Origin: Selenomonas sp. F0473
GTDB lineage: Bacteria > Bacillota > Negativicutes > Selenomonadales > Selenomonadaceae
Assembly: GCF_000315545.1 (NCBI RefSeq)
Contig: NZ_JH992902.1
Span: 655,280-719,279, forward strand
Direction: 5' to 3'
Length of the DNA: 64,000 nucleotides
Shown here: positions 1 through 9,093 of the stretch, one piece after another
Layout of the letters: each line of letters starts with the position of its first letter
Numbering within the stretch: the stretch's first letter is position 1
Notes under the pieces: generated by a model
Databases searched by the model: none
Told to the model about the DNA's origin: nothing
The model's input: the letters and a program-made list of their open reading frames with translations, nothing else
Translations under genes and position numbers: made by a program

Positions 1-504
1 TGCTTCCGCCTCCGCTTTGGCTTTTGCCGCAGCCTTTGCCGCCGCTTCGGCTTCCTTCTTCGCCTTTTCCTCCGCCGCCTCGACCTCGACGCGTGCGAGG
101 AACTCCGCGAGATCGGCGCGATCCGCATCCGTCATTGCGTCGTGGGTCATCGTCTCCTTGCTCCACGTCGAGATCGCGTAGTCCTTATCCCACACGAGCG
201 TCTTGACGGGGCAGACCTCCACGCACAGATTGCAGTAGAGACAGCGCCCGGATTTATGAATATAGTATTGCATGTGACGCTTTTTCTTCGCGTCCTGCAC
301 GATCGTCAGATCGAGCGCCTTGTTCGGGCACGCGTTCGCGCACATGGAACAGCCGATGCAGACGCGCCAGTCCATCGCGAGGTTGCCCCCGCGAAAATTC
401 TCCGTCATCGGCAGCTTCTCTTCGGGGTAGCAGAACGTCTCCTTTTTCCCCCAGAGATGCTTCCATGTGACGCTCATTCCGGTCAGCAGACCTTTTCCAA
501 ACAT
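1..504 (-). CDS. nuoI: NADH-quinone oxidoreductase subunit I (partial, 3' end outside window)
   Basis: Peripheral-arm subunit of complex I that carries two [4Fe-4S] clusters toward the quinone site. The start ATG is at 504, 12 bp after the nuoH stop, with AAGGAGGTGCCGAC as ribosome site. Two CxxCxxCxxxCP ferredoxin motifs are visible: CIGCSMCANACP near residue 50 and CLYCNLCVEVCP near residue 85. The last 35 or so residues before the window edge form a strongly charged Ala/Lys/Glu tail, likely helical and not part of the ferredoxin fold; its end is not seen. The frame is open for 168 codons to base 1. Identity is firm from the motifs and operon position. Confidence 0.95.
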   Translation of the reverse strand, partial: MFGKGLLTGMSVTWKHLWGKKETFCYPEEKLPMTENFRGGNLAMDWRVCIGCSMCANACPNKALDLTIVQDAKKKRHMQYYIHKSGRCLYCNLCVEVCPVKTLVWDKDYAISTWSKETMTHDAMTDADRADLAEFLARVEVEAAEEKAKKEAEAAAKAAAKAKAEAEA

Positions 505-516
505 GTCGGCACCTCC

Positions 517-1563
517 TTAGACCATCCCAAAGACATACATCGCGACGCCCGTCAAAAAGACGTTGATCATCGAGAGCGGCACAAGTACCTTCCATCCGAA
601 GGTGAGAATCTGATCCACGCGCGTGCGCGGGAACGTCCAGCGGAACCACATGATGAGGAACACCATGACGAGCGCCTTGAGTCCGAACCACACGAAGCCC
701 GGCAGGAAGGAGGGGCCGCTGTAGCCGCCGAGGAAGAACGTCGTCGCGAGAATCGCCGCCGTCAGCAAATTCGCATACTCGGCGAGGAAGAACAGCGCCC
801 AGCGCATCCCCGAATACTCTGTAAACGGGCCCGCGATGATCTCCGACTCGCCCTCCACGAGGTCAAACGGCGTGCGGTTCGTCTCCGCGACCGCCGCGAT
901 GAGGAAGATGACAAACGCGAGCGGCTGCACGAAGATGAACCACGCGTTGTGCGCCTGCATCTGCACGATGTCGTCGAGCCTCAGCGATCCCGTCAGCATG
1001 ACGACGCCGAGCAGCGAAAAGAGCAGCGGCGCTTCGTAGCTGAGCATCTGCCCCACGATGCGCATCCCGCCGATGAACGAATATTTATTGTTGGACGCAT
1101 AGCCGCCCATGAGGAACGGCAGTACCGCCTGTCCCGACACAGCGAAGAGGAGGAACACCCCGACGTTCACGTCGACGAGCACCGCGCCCGCATCGAACGG
1201 GAAAAAGGCATAGACAAGCGCCGCAGGTACGAAGAGCAGCGCGGGCGAGAGCGCCCACACGACCTTGTCCGCACCTGCGGGCATGATATCCTCCTTGCTC
1301 ATGAGTTTGAGCATGTCCGCGATCGGCTGGAGGAGACCAAAGCGACCGCCGACCCTGTTGGGGCCGAGACGCACCTGAATGAACGCGCAGATTTTACGCT
1401 CGGCATAGGTAAAGACAATCGCCGCCATCGAGATGATGCCGAGGAGCGCCGCAACGCCGACGACCGTCATGACGAAATCCACGACGAACGGCACGGGCAC
1501 GACCGTATAGATGAGCGATCGCATCCACGCTGCCAAAGCGGCAAGCAGAGAAAGTTCCATCAT
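517..1563 (-). CDS. nuoH: NADH-quinone oxidoreductase subunit H
   Basis: Membrane subunit at the junction of the peripheral and membrane arms of complex I, helping to form the quinone chamber. The 348-residue product is the usual length and has about eight hydrophobic segments. Family landmarks are YAERKICAFIQVRLGPNRVG near residue 55 and a loop containing ETNRTPFDLVEGESE near residue 230. It lies 12 bp after nuoD and 12 bp before nuoI. In many bacteria nuoE, F and G sit between D and H; here D is followed directly by H. Confidence 0.96.
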   Translation of the reverse strand: MMELSLLAALAAWMRSLIYTVVPVPFVVDFVMTVVGVAALLGIISMAAIVFTYAERKICAFIQVRLGPNRVGGRFGLLQPIADMLKLMSKEDIMPAGADKVVWALSPALLFVPAALVYAFFPFDAGAVLVDVNVGVFLLFAVSGQAVLPFLMGGYASNNKYSFIGGMRIVGQMLSYEAPLLFSLLGVVMLTGSLRLDDIVQMQAHNAWFIFVQPLAFVIFLIAAVAETNRTPFDLVEGESEIIAGPFTEYSGMRWALFFLAEYANLLTAAILATTFFLGGYSGPSFLPGFVWFGLKALVMVFLIMWFRWTFPRTRVDQILTFGWKVLVPLSMINVFLTGVAMYVFGMV

Positions 1564-1575
1564 TCCCCTCCTTTC

Positions 1576-2676
1576 TCAGCAGTCCACTTCGCCCATGATG
1601 GGGTCGATGGACGAATACGCGGCGACCGAGTCGCCGATGAGCATCCCGCGGCACATCGCGTCGAGCCCCTGCATATTGACGAACGAGGGGCGGCGGATGT
1701 GGATGCGGTAGGGCTTCGGCATGCCGTCGCTGACGATGTAGAAACCGAGCTCCCCGCGCGTCCCCTCCGTGCGGCTAAAGACCTCGCCCTTGGGCGGTTT
1801 CACGACTTTCGGCACCTTGCCCATGAAGTCGCCCGCGGGGAGTCCCTCAATCGCCTGTCGAATGATGCGCGCACTCTGCGCGATCTCCCCGAGCTTCACT
1901 TGGTAGCGATCCCAATTGTCGCCGTGGACGCCGACGGGAACGTCAAACTCGAACTCGTCGTAGACGCTGTAGCCGTCGACCTTGCGCAGGTCGAACGGCA
2001 GCCCCGTCGCGCGCAGGTTCGGCCCCGTCATGTTGTAACGCAGGGCTTCCTCCGTCGTCATCGGGGACGTGCCCACGATGCGGCGGACAAAGATTTCGTT
2101 GCCCGTGAGGAGTTTATTGTACTCGTCGAGGAACATCGGCACTTCGTCGAGGAACGCGCGAATCATCGTCTCCGCCTCAGGAGTTAAATCTTCCTTCACA
2201 CCGCCGATGCGGATGTAATGAAACGTCTGACGCGCGCCGCAGACGAGGTTAAAGATGTCGAGAATCTTCTCGCGGTCGCGGAAACAGTAGAGCATCCCCG
2301 TCGACGCGCCGAGATCGTTCGCGAGCGTCCCGATGAAGATGAGATGACTGTTGATGCGGTTCAGCTCCGCCATAATGACGCGGATGTACTCCGCGCGCCG
2401 CGTCGTCTCGATGCCCGCCAGCTCTTCAACTGCGAGCGCATAGCCGAAATTATTGTTCATCGAGGACACATAGTCGAGCCGATCCGTATAGGGCAGCCCT
2501 TGGATGTACGTCCTGTTCTCAAGCAGTTTTTCAATCCCGCGGTGGAGATAGCCCATGACGGGCGTCGCCTTTAGGATGCTCTCGCCGTCTAGCTCGAGCT
2601 GCACCTGCAGGACGCCGTGCGTCGAGGGATGCTGCGGGCCCATGTTGAGCGTATAGGTCTCCGTTCTCGGCATCAC
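1576..2676 (-). CDS. nuoD: NADH-quinone oxidoreductase subunit D
   Basis: The 49-kDa-type subunit of complex I, which lines the quinone site together with NuoB. The 366-residue protein starts with [13 protein letters not shown] and contains [14 protein letters not shown] and [12 protein letters not shown], all family landmarks. The GTG at 2676 overlaps the nuoC stop by 4 bp (GTGA); an ATG one codon later (2673) is an equally good start. The overlap suggests translational coupling. NuoC and NuoD are separate proteins here, not the fused NuoCD of enterobacteria. Confidence 0.95.
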   Translation of the reverse strand: MMPRTETYTLNMGPQHPSTHGVLQVQLELDGESILKATPVMGYLHRGIEKLLENRTYIQGLPYTDRLDYVSSMNNNFGYALAVEELAGIETTRRAEYIRVIMAELNRINSHLIFIGTLANDLGASTGMLYCFRDREKILDIFNLVCGARQTFHYIRIGGVKEDLTPEAETMIRAFLDEVPMFLDEYNKLLTGNEIFVRRIVGTSPMTTEEALRYNMTGPNLRATGLPFDLRKVDGYSVYDEFEFDVPVGVHGDNWDRYQVKLGEIAQSARIIRQAIEGLPAGDFMGKVPKVVKPPKGEVFSRTEGTRGELGFYIVSDGMPKPYRIHIRRPSFVNMQGLDAMCRGMLIGDSVAAYSSIDPIMGEVDC

Positions 2677-3161
2677 GGCGCCTCCTTTCGAATGCGCGGA
2701 ATCTCGGGCGGCGGAGGGGCCTTGAAATCCTTGCGCAGCGGATGTCCCGCGAAATTCTCGGGCAGGAACACGCGCCGCAGGTCGGGATGCCCCGTGAAGG
2801 CAATGCCCATGAGATCATAGACCTCGCGCTCTTCGAACTCCGCGCCCGGGAACACCGCCGTCGCGGACGGCACGCGCGGCGCATCGTGCGGGAGCGTGAC
2901 CTTCACCGTCAGCCAATGCCCCGATGCGGGCGCAAAGAGATGATAGACCGTCTCGAAGCGATCCTTCCAATCGACCGCCGTCAGATTTTCAAGGCGCGTA
3001 AAAGCGAGCGCCGCATTGCCACGCAAATAGGTCAAAAACGATATGAGTTCATCCGCGCCGATATAGACGGCGGGACGCGCCGCTTCCGCGTCGTACTCCG
3101 CCGCCGGAAATTTCTCCTTGATTGCCGCAAGCGTTTCGACGGGTGCATATTCTTTTCTCAT
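2673..3161 (-). CDS. nuoC: NADH-quinone oxidoreductase subunit C
   Basis: The 30-kDa-type subunit of complex I. The ATG at 3161 overlaps the nuoB stop by 4 bp (ATGA). An upstream in-frame start at 3194 would add an 11-residue Gly/Glu extension inside nuoB and is unlikely. The 162-residue product contains the family segment [20 protein letters not shown] followed by HPLRKDF near the C-terminus. It is coupled to nuoD by a GTGA overlap. Confidence 0.93.
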   Translation of the reverse strand: MRKEYAPVETLAAIKEKFPAAEYDAEAARPAVYIGADELISFLTYLRGNAALAFTRLENLTAVDWKDRFETVYHLFAPASGHWLTVKVTLPHDAPRVPSATAVFPGAEFEEREVYDLMGIAFTGHPDLRRVFLPENFAGHPLRKDFKAPPPPEIPRIRKEAP

Positions 3162-3694
3162 GCCGTCACCGCCGCTTTCTCCTTCGCCGCCCATGCTGCG
3201 CGCTCTGCCGCGACGCGCTCAGGGTGCAGGATCTTTTCCCGCAGCTTCAGCATTCCGTCCATCAGCGCCTCGGGACGCGGCGGGCAACCCGGGATGTAAA
3301 CGTCCACGGGCAGGATGTCGTCGATGCCCGGGACGACGGAATACGAGTCGGCGAAGGGGCCGCCCGCAATCGTGCAGGCGCCCATCGCGATGACGTACTT
3401 CGGCTCGGGCATCTGCTCATAGAGACGTACGATCGGCTCTGCCATCTTCCACGTCAGCGTTCCCGCCACGATGAGGAGATCCGCCTGCCGCGGGCAGGGA
3501 CGGAACACCTCGTAGCCGAACCGCGCGAGGTCGAACCGCGCCGTTGCCGTGCTCATCATCTCGATCGCACAGCAGGCAAGCCCCGAGGACAGCGGCCAGA
3601 TGGAGCTCGCGTGCGCCCAGCGAAAGAGTTGATCAATTTTCACCACGAATACGTTGTGCCGCAGACTTTCCGGCACGCGCTCCGCTATTTCCAT
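3158..3694 (-). CDS. nuoB: NADH-quinone oxidoreductase subunit B
   Basis: Carries the terminal [4Fe-4S] cluster N2 of complex I. Conserved ligand contexts are visible: the Cys pair in [12 protein letters not shown], the Cys in [11 protein letters not shown], and the Cys in [10 protein letters not shown]. The start was placed at the ATG at 3694, preceded by AAAGGGGGATCTC; longer in-frame versions reach into nuoA and have no ribosome site. The 178-residue length is usual. It overlaps the end of nuoA by 10 bp. Confidence 0.95.
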   Translation of the reverse strand: MEIAERVPESLRHNVFVVKIDQLFRWAHASSIWPLSSGLACCAIEMMSTATARFDLARFGYEVFRPCPRQADLLIVAGTLTWKMAEPIVRLYEQMPEPKYVIAMGACTIAGGPFADSYSVVPGIDDILPVDVYIPGCPPRPEALMDGMLKLREKILHPERVAAERAAWAAKEKAAVTA

Positions 3695-4038
3695 GTGAGA
3701 TCCCCCTTTCGCCATGCGTAGCCGAGTCCGAGCGCGAGAATGCCGACGAACACGAACATCTCCGCGAGCGCAAACGCCCCGAGCATCCGGAACTCGACCG
3801 CCCACGGATAAAGGAATACCGTCTCGATATCAAACACGATGAACAGCAGCGCATAGAGGAAATATCCCGCGCGGAACTGCACATACGGCGACCCCACCGG
3901 ATCGACGCCGCATTCATAGGGAATGTACTTCTGCGGCGACGGACGGCGCGGCTGCAAGAGGAACGCCGGCCCCAGCGCCATCACCGGAAATGCCAGCGCC
4001 GCCAAGAGGAACACACCGAGACTCCCATACTCTCCCAT
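3685..4038 (-). CDS. nuoA: NADH-quinone oxidoreductase subunit A
   Basis: Small membrane subunit of complex I and first gene of the operon. The 117-residue product has three hydrophobic segments and the family motif YECGVDPVG near residue 41, followed by [12 protein letters not shown]. The ribosome site AAGGAGG lies 8 bp before the ATG. All six nuo genes read in one direction with gaps of 12 bp or less, so they form one transcription unit that continues past base 1. Confidence 0.95.
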   Translation of the reverse strand: MGEYGSLGVFLLAALAFPVMALGPAFLLQPRRPSPQKYIPYECGVDPVGSPYVQFRAGYFLYALLFIVFDIETVFLYPWAVEFRMLGAFALAEMFVFVGILALGLGYAWRKGDLTWK

Positions 4039-4374
4039 ACACAGATCCTCCTTATATTAAGATATAGAATAAATACATAGGAAAAACAAATAATCACAAA
4101 CAATAAACAACGGATAAAAAATTATGCTGAAACCGTTCATTCTAAATCAAATTTATAACACGCGGCAACAGCAATAAAATCTATGCATAATATACCTGAA
4201 AAGAATTTCTTTGACAAGGAAAAAGGCAAAAAAACTTCCTTGTTATGTTCACTCTTATTTTCTCTCCCCTTCCGTTTGAAAGAAACGGCGTTTCCTGTTA
4301 TAATCATAGTCGACTTAGGAGACCGTGCGCGTAGCGAGGACGCGCCGTTCCGCCCAGAAGGAGTTTTTTGCACG
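4039..4374. promoter_or_regulatory. AT-rich divergent intergenic region between nuoA and the U32 gene
   Basis: A 336-bp stretch without a supported gene. Its nuoA-proximal half is far richer in A/T than the genes around it. Possible minus-strand promoters for nuo are present, for example TTGTTT with a 17-bp spacer to TATATC close to nuoA, and a weaker TTGATT/CATAAT pair further upstream. None is convincing enough to choose. The plus-strand promoter of the U32 gene is listed separately. An in-frame ATG at 4183 lies upstream of that promoter and is probably not used. Confidence 0.5.
4276..4304 (+). promoter_or_regulatory. Sigma-A-type promoter of the U32 gene
   Basis: TTGAAA (4276-4281), 17-bp spacer, TATAAT (4299-4304). 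Transcription would start near 4311, about 65 nt before the chosen ATG at 4375. This supports the 4375 start over in-frame ATGs further upstream. Confidence 0.75.
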
Positions 4375-6321
4375 ATGCTGCTACACCGTAAATCCGTCGA
4401 GCTGCTTGCGCCCGCCGGCACATGGGATGCCATGACCGCGGGGATCGAAGCGGGGGCGGATGCCGTCTACCTCGGCGGCAAACATTTCAATATGCGGCTG
4501 CACGAGGGAGATTTCAACTTTGACGACGCGCGTCTGAAGGCGGCGGTGGAGTATGCGCACGTGCGCAACGTCGAGCTCTACGTCACGCTCAACAACCTCA
4601 TCAGCAACGAGGAACTGCCCGCCCTGCGCGACTATCTCGCCTATCTCGACGAGATCCGCCCCGACGCAATCCTCGTGCAGGATTTTGCGGTGCTAGAGCT
4701 CGTCCGCGAAATGGGCGTCACCGTCCCCCTGCACACGTCCGTCATGATGAATACGCACAACGAGCACGCGATTGAAAAACTCAAAGAATACGGCATCACC
4801 CGTATCGTCGTCGGCCGCGAGATGACGCTATCCGAGCTCGCGCTCTTCCGCGAACGGACGGGCATCGAGGTCGAGTATTTCATGCACGGCGACATGTGCA
4901 TCTCAGAGAGTGGACAATGCATCCACTCGGGCGTCCTCTTCGGGCAGAGCGGCAACCGCGGGCGCTGCATGAAGATCTGTCGCTGGCCGTTCGCGCTCAT
5001 CGACGAAGAGACGGGCGCCGTCCTCGACGAGAACAGCCCGGGGCCCTACAAACTCGCCCTCAAGGATATGTGCATGTATCGCTCCATCCCCGCGCTCATA
5101 CAGGCGGGCGTCTATTCGTTCAAAATCGAGGGGCGGATGCGCTCGCCTGAGTTCATCGCGCGCCTCGTCTCGACCTATCGCCGCGCCATCGACGCGTACA
5201 TTGCCGATCCGAACGGCTACGCGACCGACGAGGAGGGCTGGCGCACGCTCTACGATAACCGCGTGCGCGACTACACGACGACGTTCGCATTCGGTCAGCC
5301 GACGGCCGTTGATATCGGCATGACGGGCGAACGCGAGCCGCGTTTTTTCAGCAAGGCGGTCGAAGAGGCGGGGTTCGACGACGAGGTGCTCCGCGCAGAG
5401 CGCCCCATCGCCGTGCAGCATCCGCCGGAGCGCCGTCTCAGCGTCCGCGTCGGCACGCCCGCGGCGGCGCGCGCGGCGATCGACGCGGGCGCCGATACCG
5501 TCTACGTCGGCGGCGAGGCCCTGCGCCCCAACCGACCGTGGAAACTCGTCAACTACGCGGCAATCGCGGACTACGCCGCAGGCGCCGCGCGCATCGTTGT
5601 GCATACGTCGCGCACCACCATGCGGCGCGAATGCGGCGAGCTCGAACAGTTCTTCGCCGCGCTCGGCGATATCCCCGTCGACGGCATCATGGTCGGCAAT
5701 CTCGGCACGCTGAAACTCGCAAAGGCGCGTACCGATCTCCCCATCCAAGCGGATCACTCGTTCAACATCTTCAACCATCTCGCCGTGACATTCCTCAAGG
5801 AAAACGGCCTCGTGATGGCGGCGTCCTCCTACGAGCTCTCCTTTTCCCAGCTGCGCGAGATCGTCGAGAACGCCGTGCTCCCCATCGAGGCCGTCGTCCA
5901 CGGCGCGGTCGAGTCCATGATCTGCGACCACAATTTCCCCGCGATGTCGCTGCCGAACTACAGCGAGCTCTCCGCCCCCGAACTGATGGACGTTCACTAC
6001 GCGCTGCGCAACGAAACGGGCGGCGTGCATTCCATCCGCATCGACCAATACGGACGCAATCACATTTACTTCGCCAAGGACCTCTGCCTCTATCCCTACC
6101 TCGAGAAATTCGCGGGGCTCGGCTCCTACCGCATCGAAGCGCAGGATTATGGCCCCGCGGCGACGGGCGAAATCGTCCGCATCTACCGCGCCGCGCTCGA
6201 CCGCCTCGCCGCAGGCGCAAACGGATATGAGGAAGCAGACTTTCATCGGCTCAAAGAGCTTTCCCCGCGTCCGCTCGGCATCGGCACCTATCGCTTCCGT
6301 CAAAGCCGGAACTCCATTTGA
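4375..6321 (+). CDS. Peptidase U32 family protein with two tandem U32-like units
   Basis: U32 proteins include the hydroxylation factors UbiU/UbiV, TrhP and RlhA, several of which hold a [4Fe-4S] cluster; few are real peptidases. The 648-residue protein starts after AGAAGGAG. Its first unit (residues 1-330) has the signature EYFMHGDMCISESGQC, with Cys175, Cys182, Cys198 and Cys233 spaced much like the four cluster ligands of UbiU, and ends in KIEGRMRSPEF. A second unit (about 355-640) repeats the pattern (AAIDAGADTVYVGG, then VVHGAVESMICDHN, then YRIEAQDYGP) but lacks the cysteine set. It may act in RNA or quinone hydroxylation, as in RlhA, which has a similar length. The precise substrate cannot be read from sequence. 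Confidence 0.85.
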   Translation: MLLHRKSVELLAPAGTWDAMTAGIEAGADAVYLGGKHFNMRLHEGDFNFDDARLKAAVEYAHVRNVELYVTLNNLISNEELPALRDYLAYLDEIRPDAILVQDFAVLELVREMGVTVPLHTSVMMNTHNEHAIEKLKEYGITRIVVGREMTLSELALFRERTGIEVEYFMHGDMCISESGQCIHSGVLFGQSGNRGRCMKICRWPFALIDEETGAVLDENSPGPYKLALKDMCMYRSIPALIQAGVYSFKIEGRMRSPEFIARLVSTYRRAIDAYIADPNGYATDEEGWRTLYDNRVRDYTTTFAFGQPTAVDIGMTGEREPRFFSKAVEEAGFDDEVLRAERPIAVQHPPERRLSVRVGTPAAARAAIDAGADTVYVGGEALRPNRPWKLVNYAAIADYAAGAARIVVHTSRTTMRRECGELEQFFAALGDIPVDGIMVGNLGTLKLAKARTDLPIQADHSFNIFNHLAVTFLKENGLVMAASSYELSFSQLREIVENAVLPIEAVVHGAVESMICDHNFPAMSLPNYSELSAPELMDVHYALRNETGGVHSIRIDQYGRNHIYFAKDLCLYPYLEKFAGLGSYRIEAQDYGPAATGEIVRIYRAALDRLAAGANGYEEADFHRLKELSPRPLGIGTYRFRQSRNSI

Positions 6322-6338
6322 ACTAGAAAAGGAACGAT

Positions 6339-7658
6339 ATGGGAAATACCTCCCGCAGTGCAAAAGAATACATCGGCCCCGCCGCCATCCTCGAAAAGAA
6401 GAAAAAATACATCATGCCCTGCCTCGGGCATTTTTACAGTGAACCGCGGCAGTTCGTCCGCGGCCGGATGCAGTACCTCTACGACAGCGAGGGGCGGCGG
6501 TACCTCGACTGTTTCGCGGGGGTCTCCGTCATCAACTGCGGCCACTGCAATCCGGAGATCAACGCCGCCGTGACGGAGCAGCTCAATACCCTCCAGCACG
6601 TCTGCAACATCTACCTCACGGAGAACTTCGTGAATCTCGGCGAGCAGCTTGCGCGCATCACCCCGGGCAACCTCCGGAAGAGTTTCTTCTGCTCCACGGG
6701 CACCGAGGCGAACGAGGGCGCGGCGCTCCTCGCCCAGATTTACACAGGCAGCAGCGAGTTCATCGCCCTGCGCGGCGGCCTGCACGGGCGGACGAAACTC
6801 GCCATGAGCCTCACGGGCATCTCCATGTGGCGCACCGACCCGAACCCCGTCGGCGGCATCTACTTCGTGCCGAATCCGTACTGCTACCGCTGTCCGAACA
6901 GAAAATCCGAAACGGCCTGCGGACTCGACTGTGCAAACGCCCTTGAGGATACGATAAAAAATGTAACGTCGGGACACCCCGCCGCGTTCATCGCCGAGAG
7001 CATCCAAGGCAACGCTGGCATCATCGTCCCGCCGAAAGGGTACTTCAAACGCGTGAAGGAAATCCTTGAACACTACGGCGCGCTCTTCATCGCCGACGAG
7101 GTGCAGACGGGCTTTGCGCGCACGGGCAGGATGTTCGCCATCGAGCATTTCGGCGTGACCCCCGACATCATGACGATGGCAAAGGCGCTCGGCAACGGCG
7201 CGCCCATCAGCGCGTTCATCGCGTCGGAAAAAATTGCCGATACTTACACGAAGCCCGGCGCTTCGACCCTCGGCGGCAACCCCGTCTCCACTGCGGCAGG
7301 CCTCGGCGTCATCCGCTATATCGAGGAGCACGGCCTCATGGGGAACGCCGCGGCACGGGGGAAACAACTCCGGAAGGGACTGAAGGAGCTGCAGCGCCGC
7401 CATCCCATTATCGGCGATGTGCGCGGCCTCGGCCTCATGGTCGGCGCCGAATTTGTACACGCGGACAAAGATAAATCCCCCGCCGCCGCGGAACTCGATA
7501 TCGTCCTCGAAGAACTCAAGAACCGCGGATTTATCGTCGGCAAGAACGGGGTCGGGCGCAACGTCATGGCATTCCAGCCGCCGCTCGTCATCACAGAGGA
7601 GAACGTAAACGACGCGTTGAACGCATTGGAACTCGTACTCACCGAGAAAGGATTCTAA
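6339..7658 (+). CDS. Class III PLP-dependent aminotransferase
   Basis: Transfers an amino group between an omega-amino or alanine-type donor and a keto acid. The 439-residue product has the class III hallmarks: [10 protein letters not shown] near residue 119, IADEVQTG with PLP-binding Asp253, and the Schiff-base Lys282 in [12 protein letters not shown] cysteine-rich insert (Cys182, Cys185, Cys194, Cys198) follows FVPNPYC, as in AGXT2-like alanine-glyoxylate and beta-amino acid transaminases. It follows the U32 gene by 17 bp and precedes the phosphoribosyltransferase by 5 bp, so all are likely co-transcribed. The exact substrate is not assigned. Confidence 0.88.
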   Translation: MGNTSRSAKEYIGPAAILEKKKKYIMPCLGHFYSEPRQFVRGRMQYLYDSEGRRYLDCFAGVSVINCGHCNPEINAAVTEQLNTLQHVCNIYLTENFVNLGEQLARITPGNLRKSFFCSTGTEANEGAALLAQIYTGSSEFIALRGGLHGRTKLAMSLTGISMWRTDPNPVGGIYFVPNPYCYRCPNRKSETACGLDCANALEDTIKNVTSGHPAAFIAESIQGNAGIIVPPKGYFKRVKEILEHYGALFIADEVQTGFARTGRMFAIEHFGVTPDIMTMAKALGNGAPISAFIASEKIADTYTKPGASTLGGNPVSTAAGLGVIRYIEEHGLMGNAAARGKQLRKGLKELQRRHPIIGDVRGLGLMVGAEFVHADKDKSPAAAELDIVLEELKNRGFIVGKNGVGRNVMAFQPPLVITEENVNDALNALELVLTEKGF

Positions 7659-7663
7659 GGGAA

Positions 7664-8215
7664 ATGGCAAAACGATTCTACGAGCTGACCGTCGCGGGGT
7701 GTGCGCGCACCCTGCCCATTATCAACCTCAACGATACGCTCGCCATCGCGGGATTCGTCATGCTGGGTGACGTCGAACTCTGTGAGAAATGCGCGCATGA
7801 ACTCGCCAAAAAAATCCCGGCGGATACCGAAATCATCATGACCGCCGAGACCAAAGGCATCCCGCTCGCCGCGGAACTTGCCCGGCAGATCGGCATGCCG
7901 TACTACATCACGGCGCGCAAATCTGTCAAGGCATATATGGAAGATCCCATTTGGGTGGAAGACGAATCCATCACTACGATGGGGAAACAGCGTCTCTATC
8001 TCATGAATACCGACATCGAGCGCATCAAAGGGCGCCGCGTACTCCTCCTCGACGACGTCATCAGCACGGGCGGCTCCATGACCGCGCTCAGGAATCTCGC
8101 CGCGAAGGCGGGCGGTCATGTCATCGGGCAGGCTGCGGTCCTCGCTGAGGGGGACGCGGTGCGGCGAGAGGACATCATCTTTCTCGCCGAGCTGCCGCTC
8201 TTTGCGGCAGAGTAG
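7664..8215 (+). CDS. Type I phosphoribosyltransferase family protein
   Basis: The 183-residue protein contains the PRPP-binding motif VLLLDDVISTGGS (residues 126-138) and resembles adenine phosphoribosyltransferases in overall layout. The N-terminal half (IIMTAETKGIPLAAELAR) matches the flexible-loop region of that group. A real apt should carry a purine-recognition hood that I cannot confirm, so only the family is called. It starts 5 bp after the aminotransferase stop and ends 14 bp before lgt. Such tight spacing implies co-transcription. A link between its base and the aminotransferase substrate is possible but unproven. Confidence 0.82.
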   Translation: MAKRFYELTVAGCARTLPIINLNDTLAIAGFVMLGDVELCEKCAHELAKKIPADTEIIMTAETKGIPLAAELARQIGMPYYITARKSVKAYMEDPIWVEDESITTMGKQRLYLMNTDIERIKGRRVLLLDDVISTGGSMTALRNLAAKAGGHVIGQAAVLAEGDAVRREDIIFLAELPLFAAE

Positions 8216-8229
8216 AGAGGCGGCGTCCC

Positions 8230-9069
8230 TTGCATCAATACCTTTTCTACATCGGCGACTTCCCCATCCGTGCCTACGGGGTCGTCATCTCGCTCTCCAT
8301 TCTGCTCGCGACGGGCATCGCCTACTTCCTTGCAAAATCGGACGGCAGAGGCTACGAAAAGCACGTTACGGACATCGGCATCTACTGCGGCATCGCGGGC
8401 CTGCTCGGCGCGCGGCTGTGGGACGTATTTTTCTTTGACTGGGACTACTACCGGCACCACCTCACCGAGCTGCTGAACGTCTGGCAGGGCGGCATGGCGA
8501 TCCAGGGCGGCGTCTTCCTCGGCGTCGTCGTCGGCATTCTTTACTGCCGCCGGCACAGACTCGATACCCTGCATTTCATGGACATGCTCGCCCCCGCCAT
8601 CGTCTTCGGACAGGCGCTCGGACGCTGTGCGAATCTCCTCAACGGCGATGCGTTCGGCGCGCCGACGGGCGGCGGCTTCGGCATCCTCTACCCCGAGAGT
8701 ACCCTCGCCCATCACACCTACGGTGCGCAGCCGCTCTGGCCGGCGGAGGTTTGGGAGGGACAGCTCGACATCGTCATCTTCGCCCTCCTGCTCGTCTTCC
8801 GCGCGCACGGACATGCGCGCGGCCAGTGCTTCGCCCTCTACGTCATGCTTTACAGCGCCGTGCGCTTCTTCCTCGAATACTTCCGCGGGGACTATACCGA
8901 AAAATACCTCGGCCTCTTTACGAGCGCGCAGACCACCGCCCTCGCCTTCGGCGTCGCCGCCCTCGCCGCATTCATATGGCTCGGTTTTCGAAAAGAACCG
9001 GAAGCCGCGGCAGACGGCACAGCTGCGGCCCCGCCCGCACGGCGCAGAAAGCCGCGGCACAGGAAATAA
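8230..9069 (+). CDS. lgt: Prolipoprotein diacylglyceryl transferase
   Basis: Inner-membrane enzyme that transfers a diacylglyceryl group from phosphatidylglycerol to the lipobox cysteine of prolipoproteins. The start is a TTG at 8230 after AGAGAGGCGG; the next in-frame ATG would remove several membrane segments. The 279-residue product has about seven hydrophobic segments, GGMAIQGGV near residue 87 and the Lgt signature GRCANLLNGD (131-140). The C-terminus is a basic Ala/Pro/Arg tail. The lipoprotein encoded at 19994-21574 would be a substrate. Confidence 0.94.
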   Translation: MHQYLFYIGDFPIRAYGVVISLSILLATGIAYFLAKSDGRGYEKHVTDIGIYCGIAGLLGARLWDVFFFDWDYYRHHLTELLNVWQGGMAIQGGVFLGVVVGILYCRRHRLDTLHFMDMLAPAIVFGQALGRCANLLNGDAFGAPTGGGFGILYPESTLAHHTYGAQPLWPAEVWEGQLDIVIFALLLVFRAHGHARGQCFALYVMLYSAVRFFLEYFRGDYTEKYLGLFTSAQTTALAFGVAALAAFIWLGFRKEPEAAADGTAAAPPARRRKPRHRK

Positions 9070-9093
9070 CCCCTCCACGGGAGGCAGACAACG

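Noticed and set aside
142-2187. A 681-codon open frame opposite nuoI, nuoH and nuoD
   Set aside because: Its product is rich in Arg, His, Asp and Glu with no domain. It is the mirror of high-GC third positions of the real nuo genes. Similar antisense frames occur opposite uvrA, uvrB, leuS, the ThrE-type, malic enzyme and alr genes and were treated the same way.
4183-4374. In-frame upstream extension of the U32 gene
   Set aside because: It begins before the promoter at 4276-4304 and has no ribosome site; the sequence does not resemble U32 proteins.
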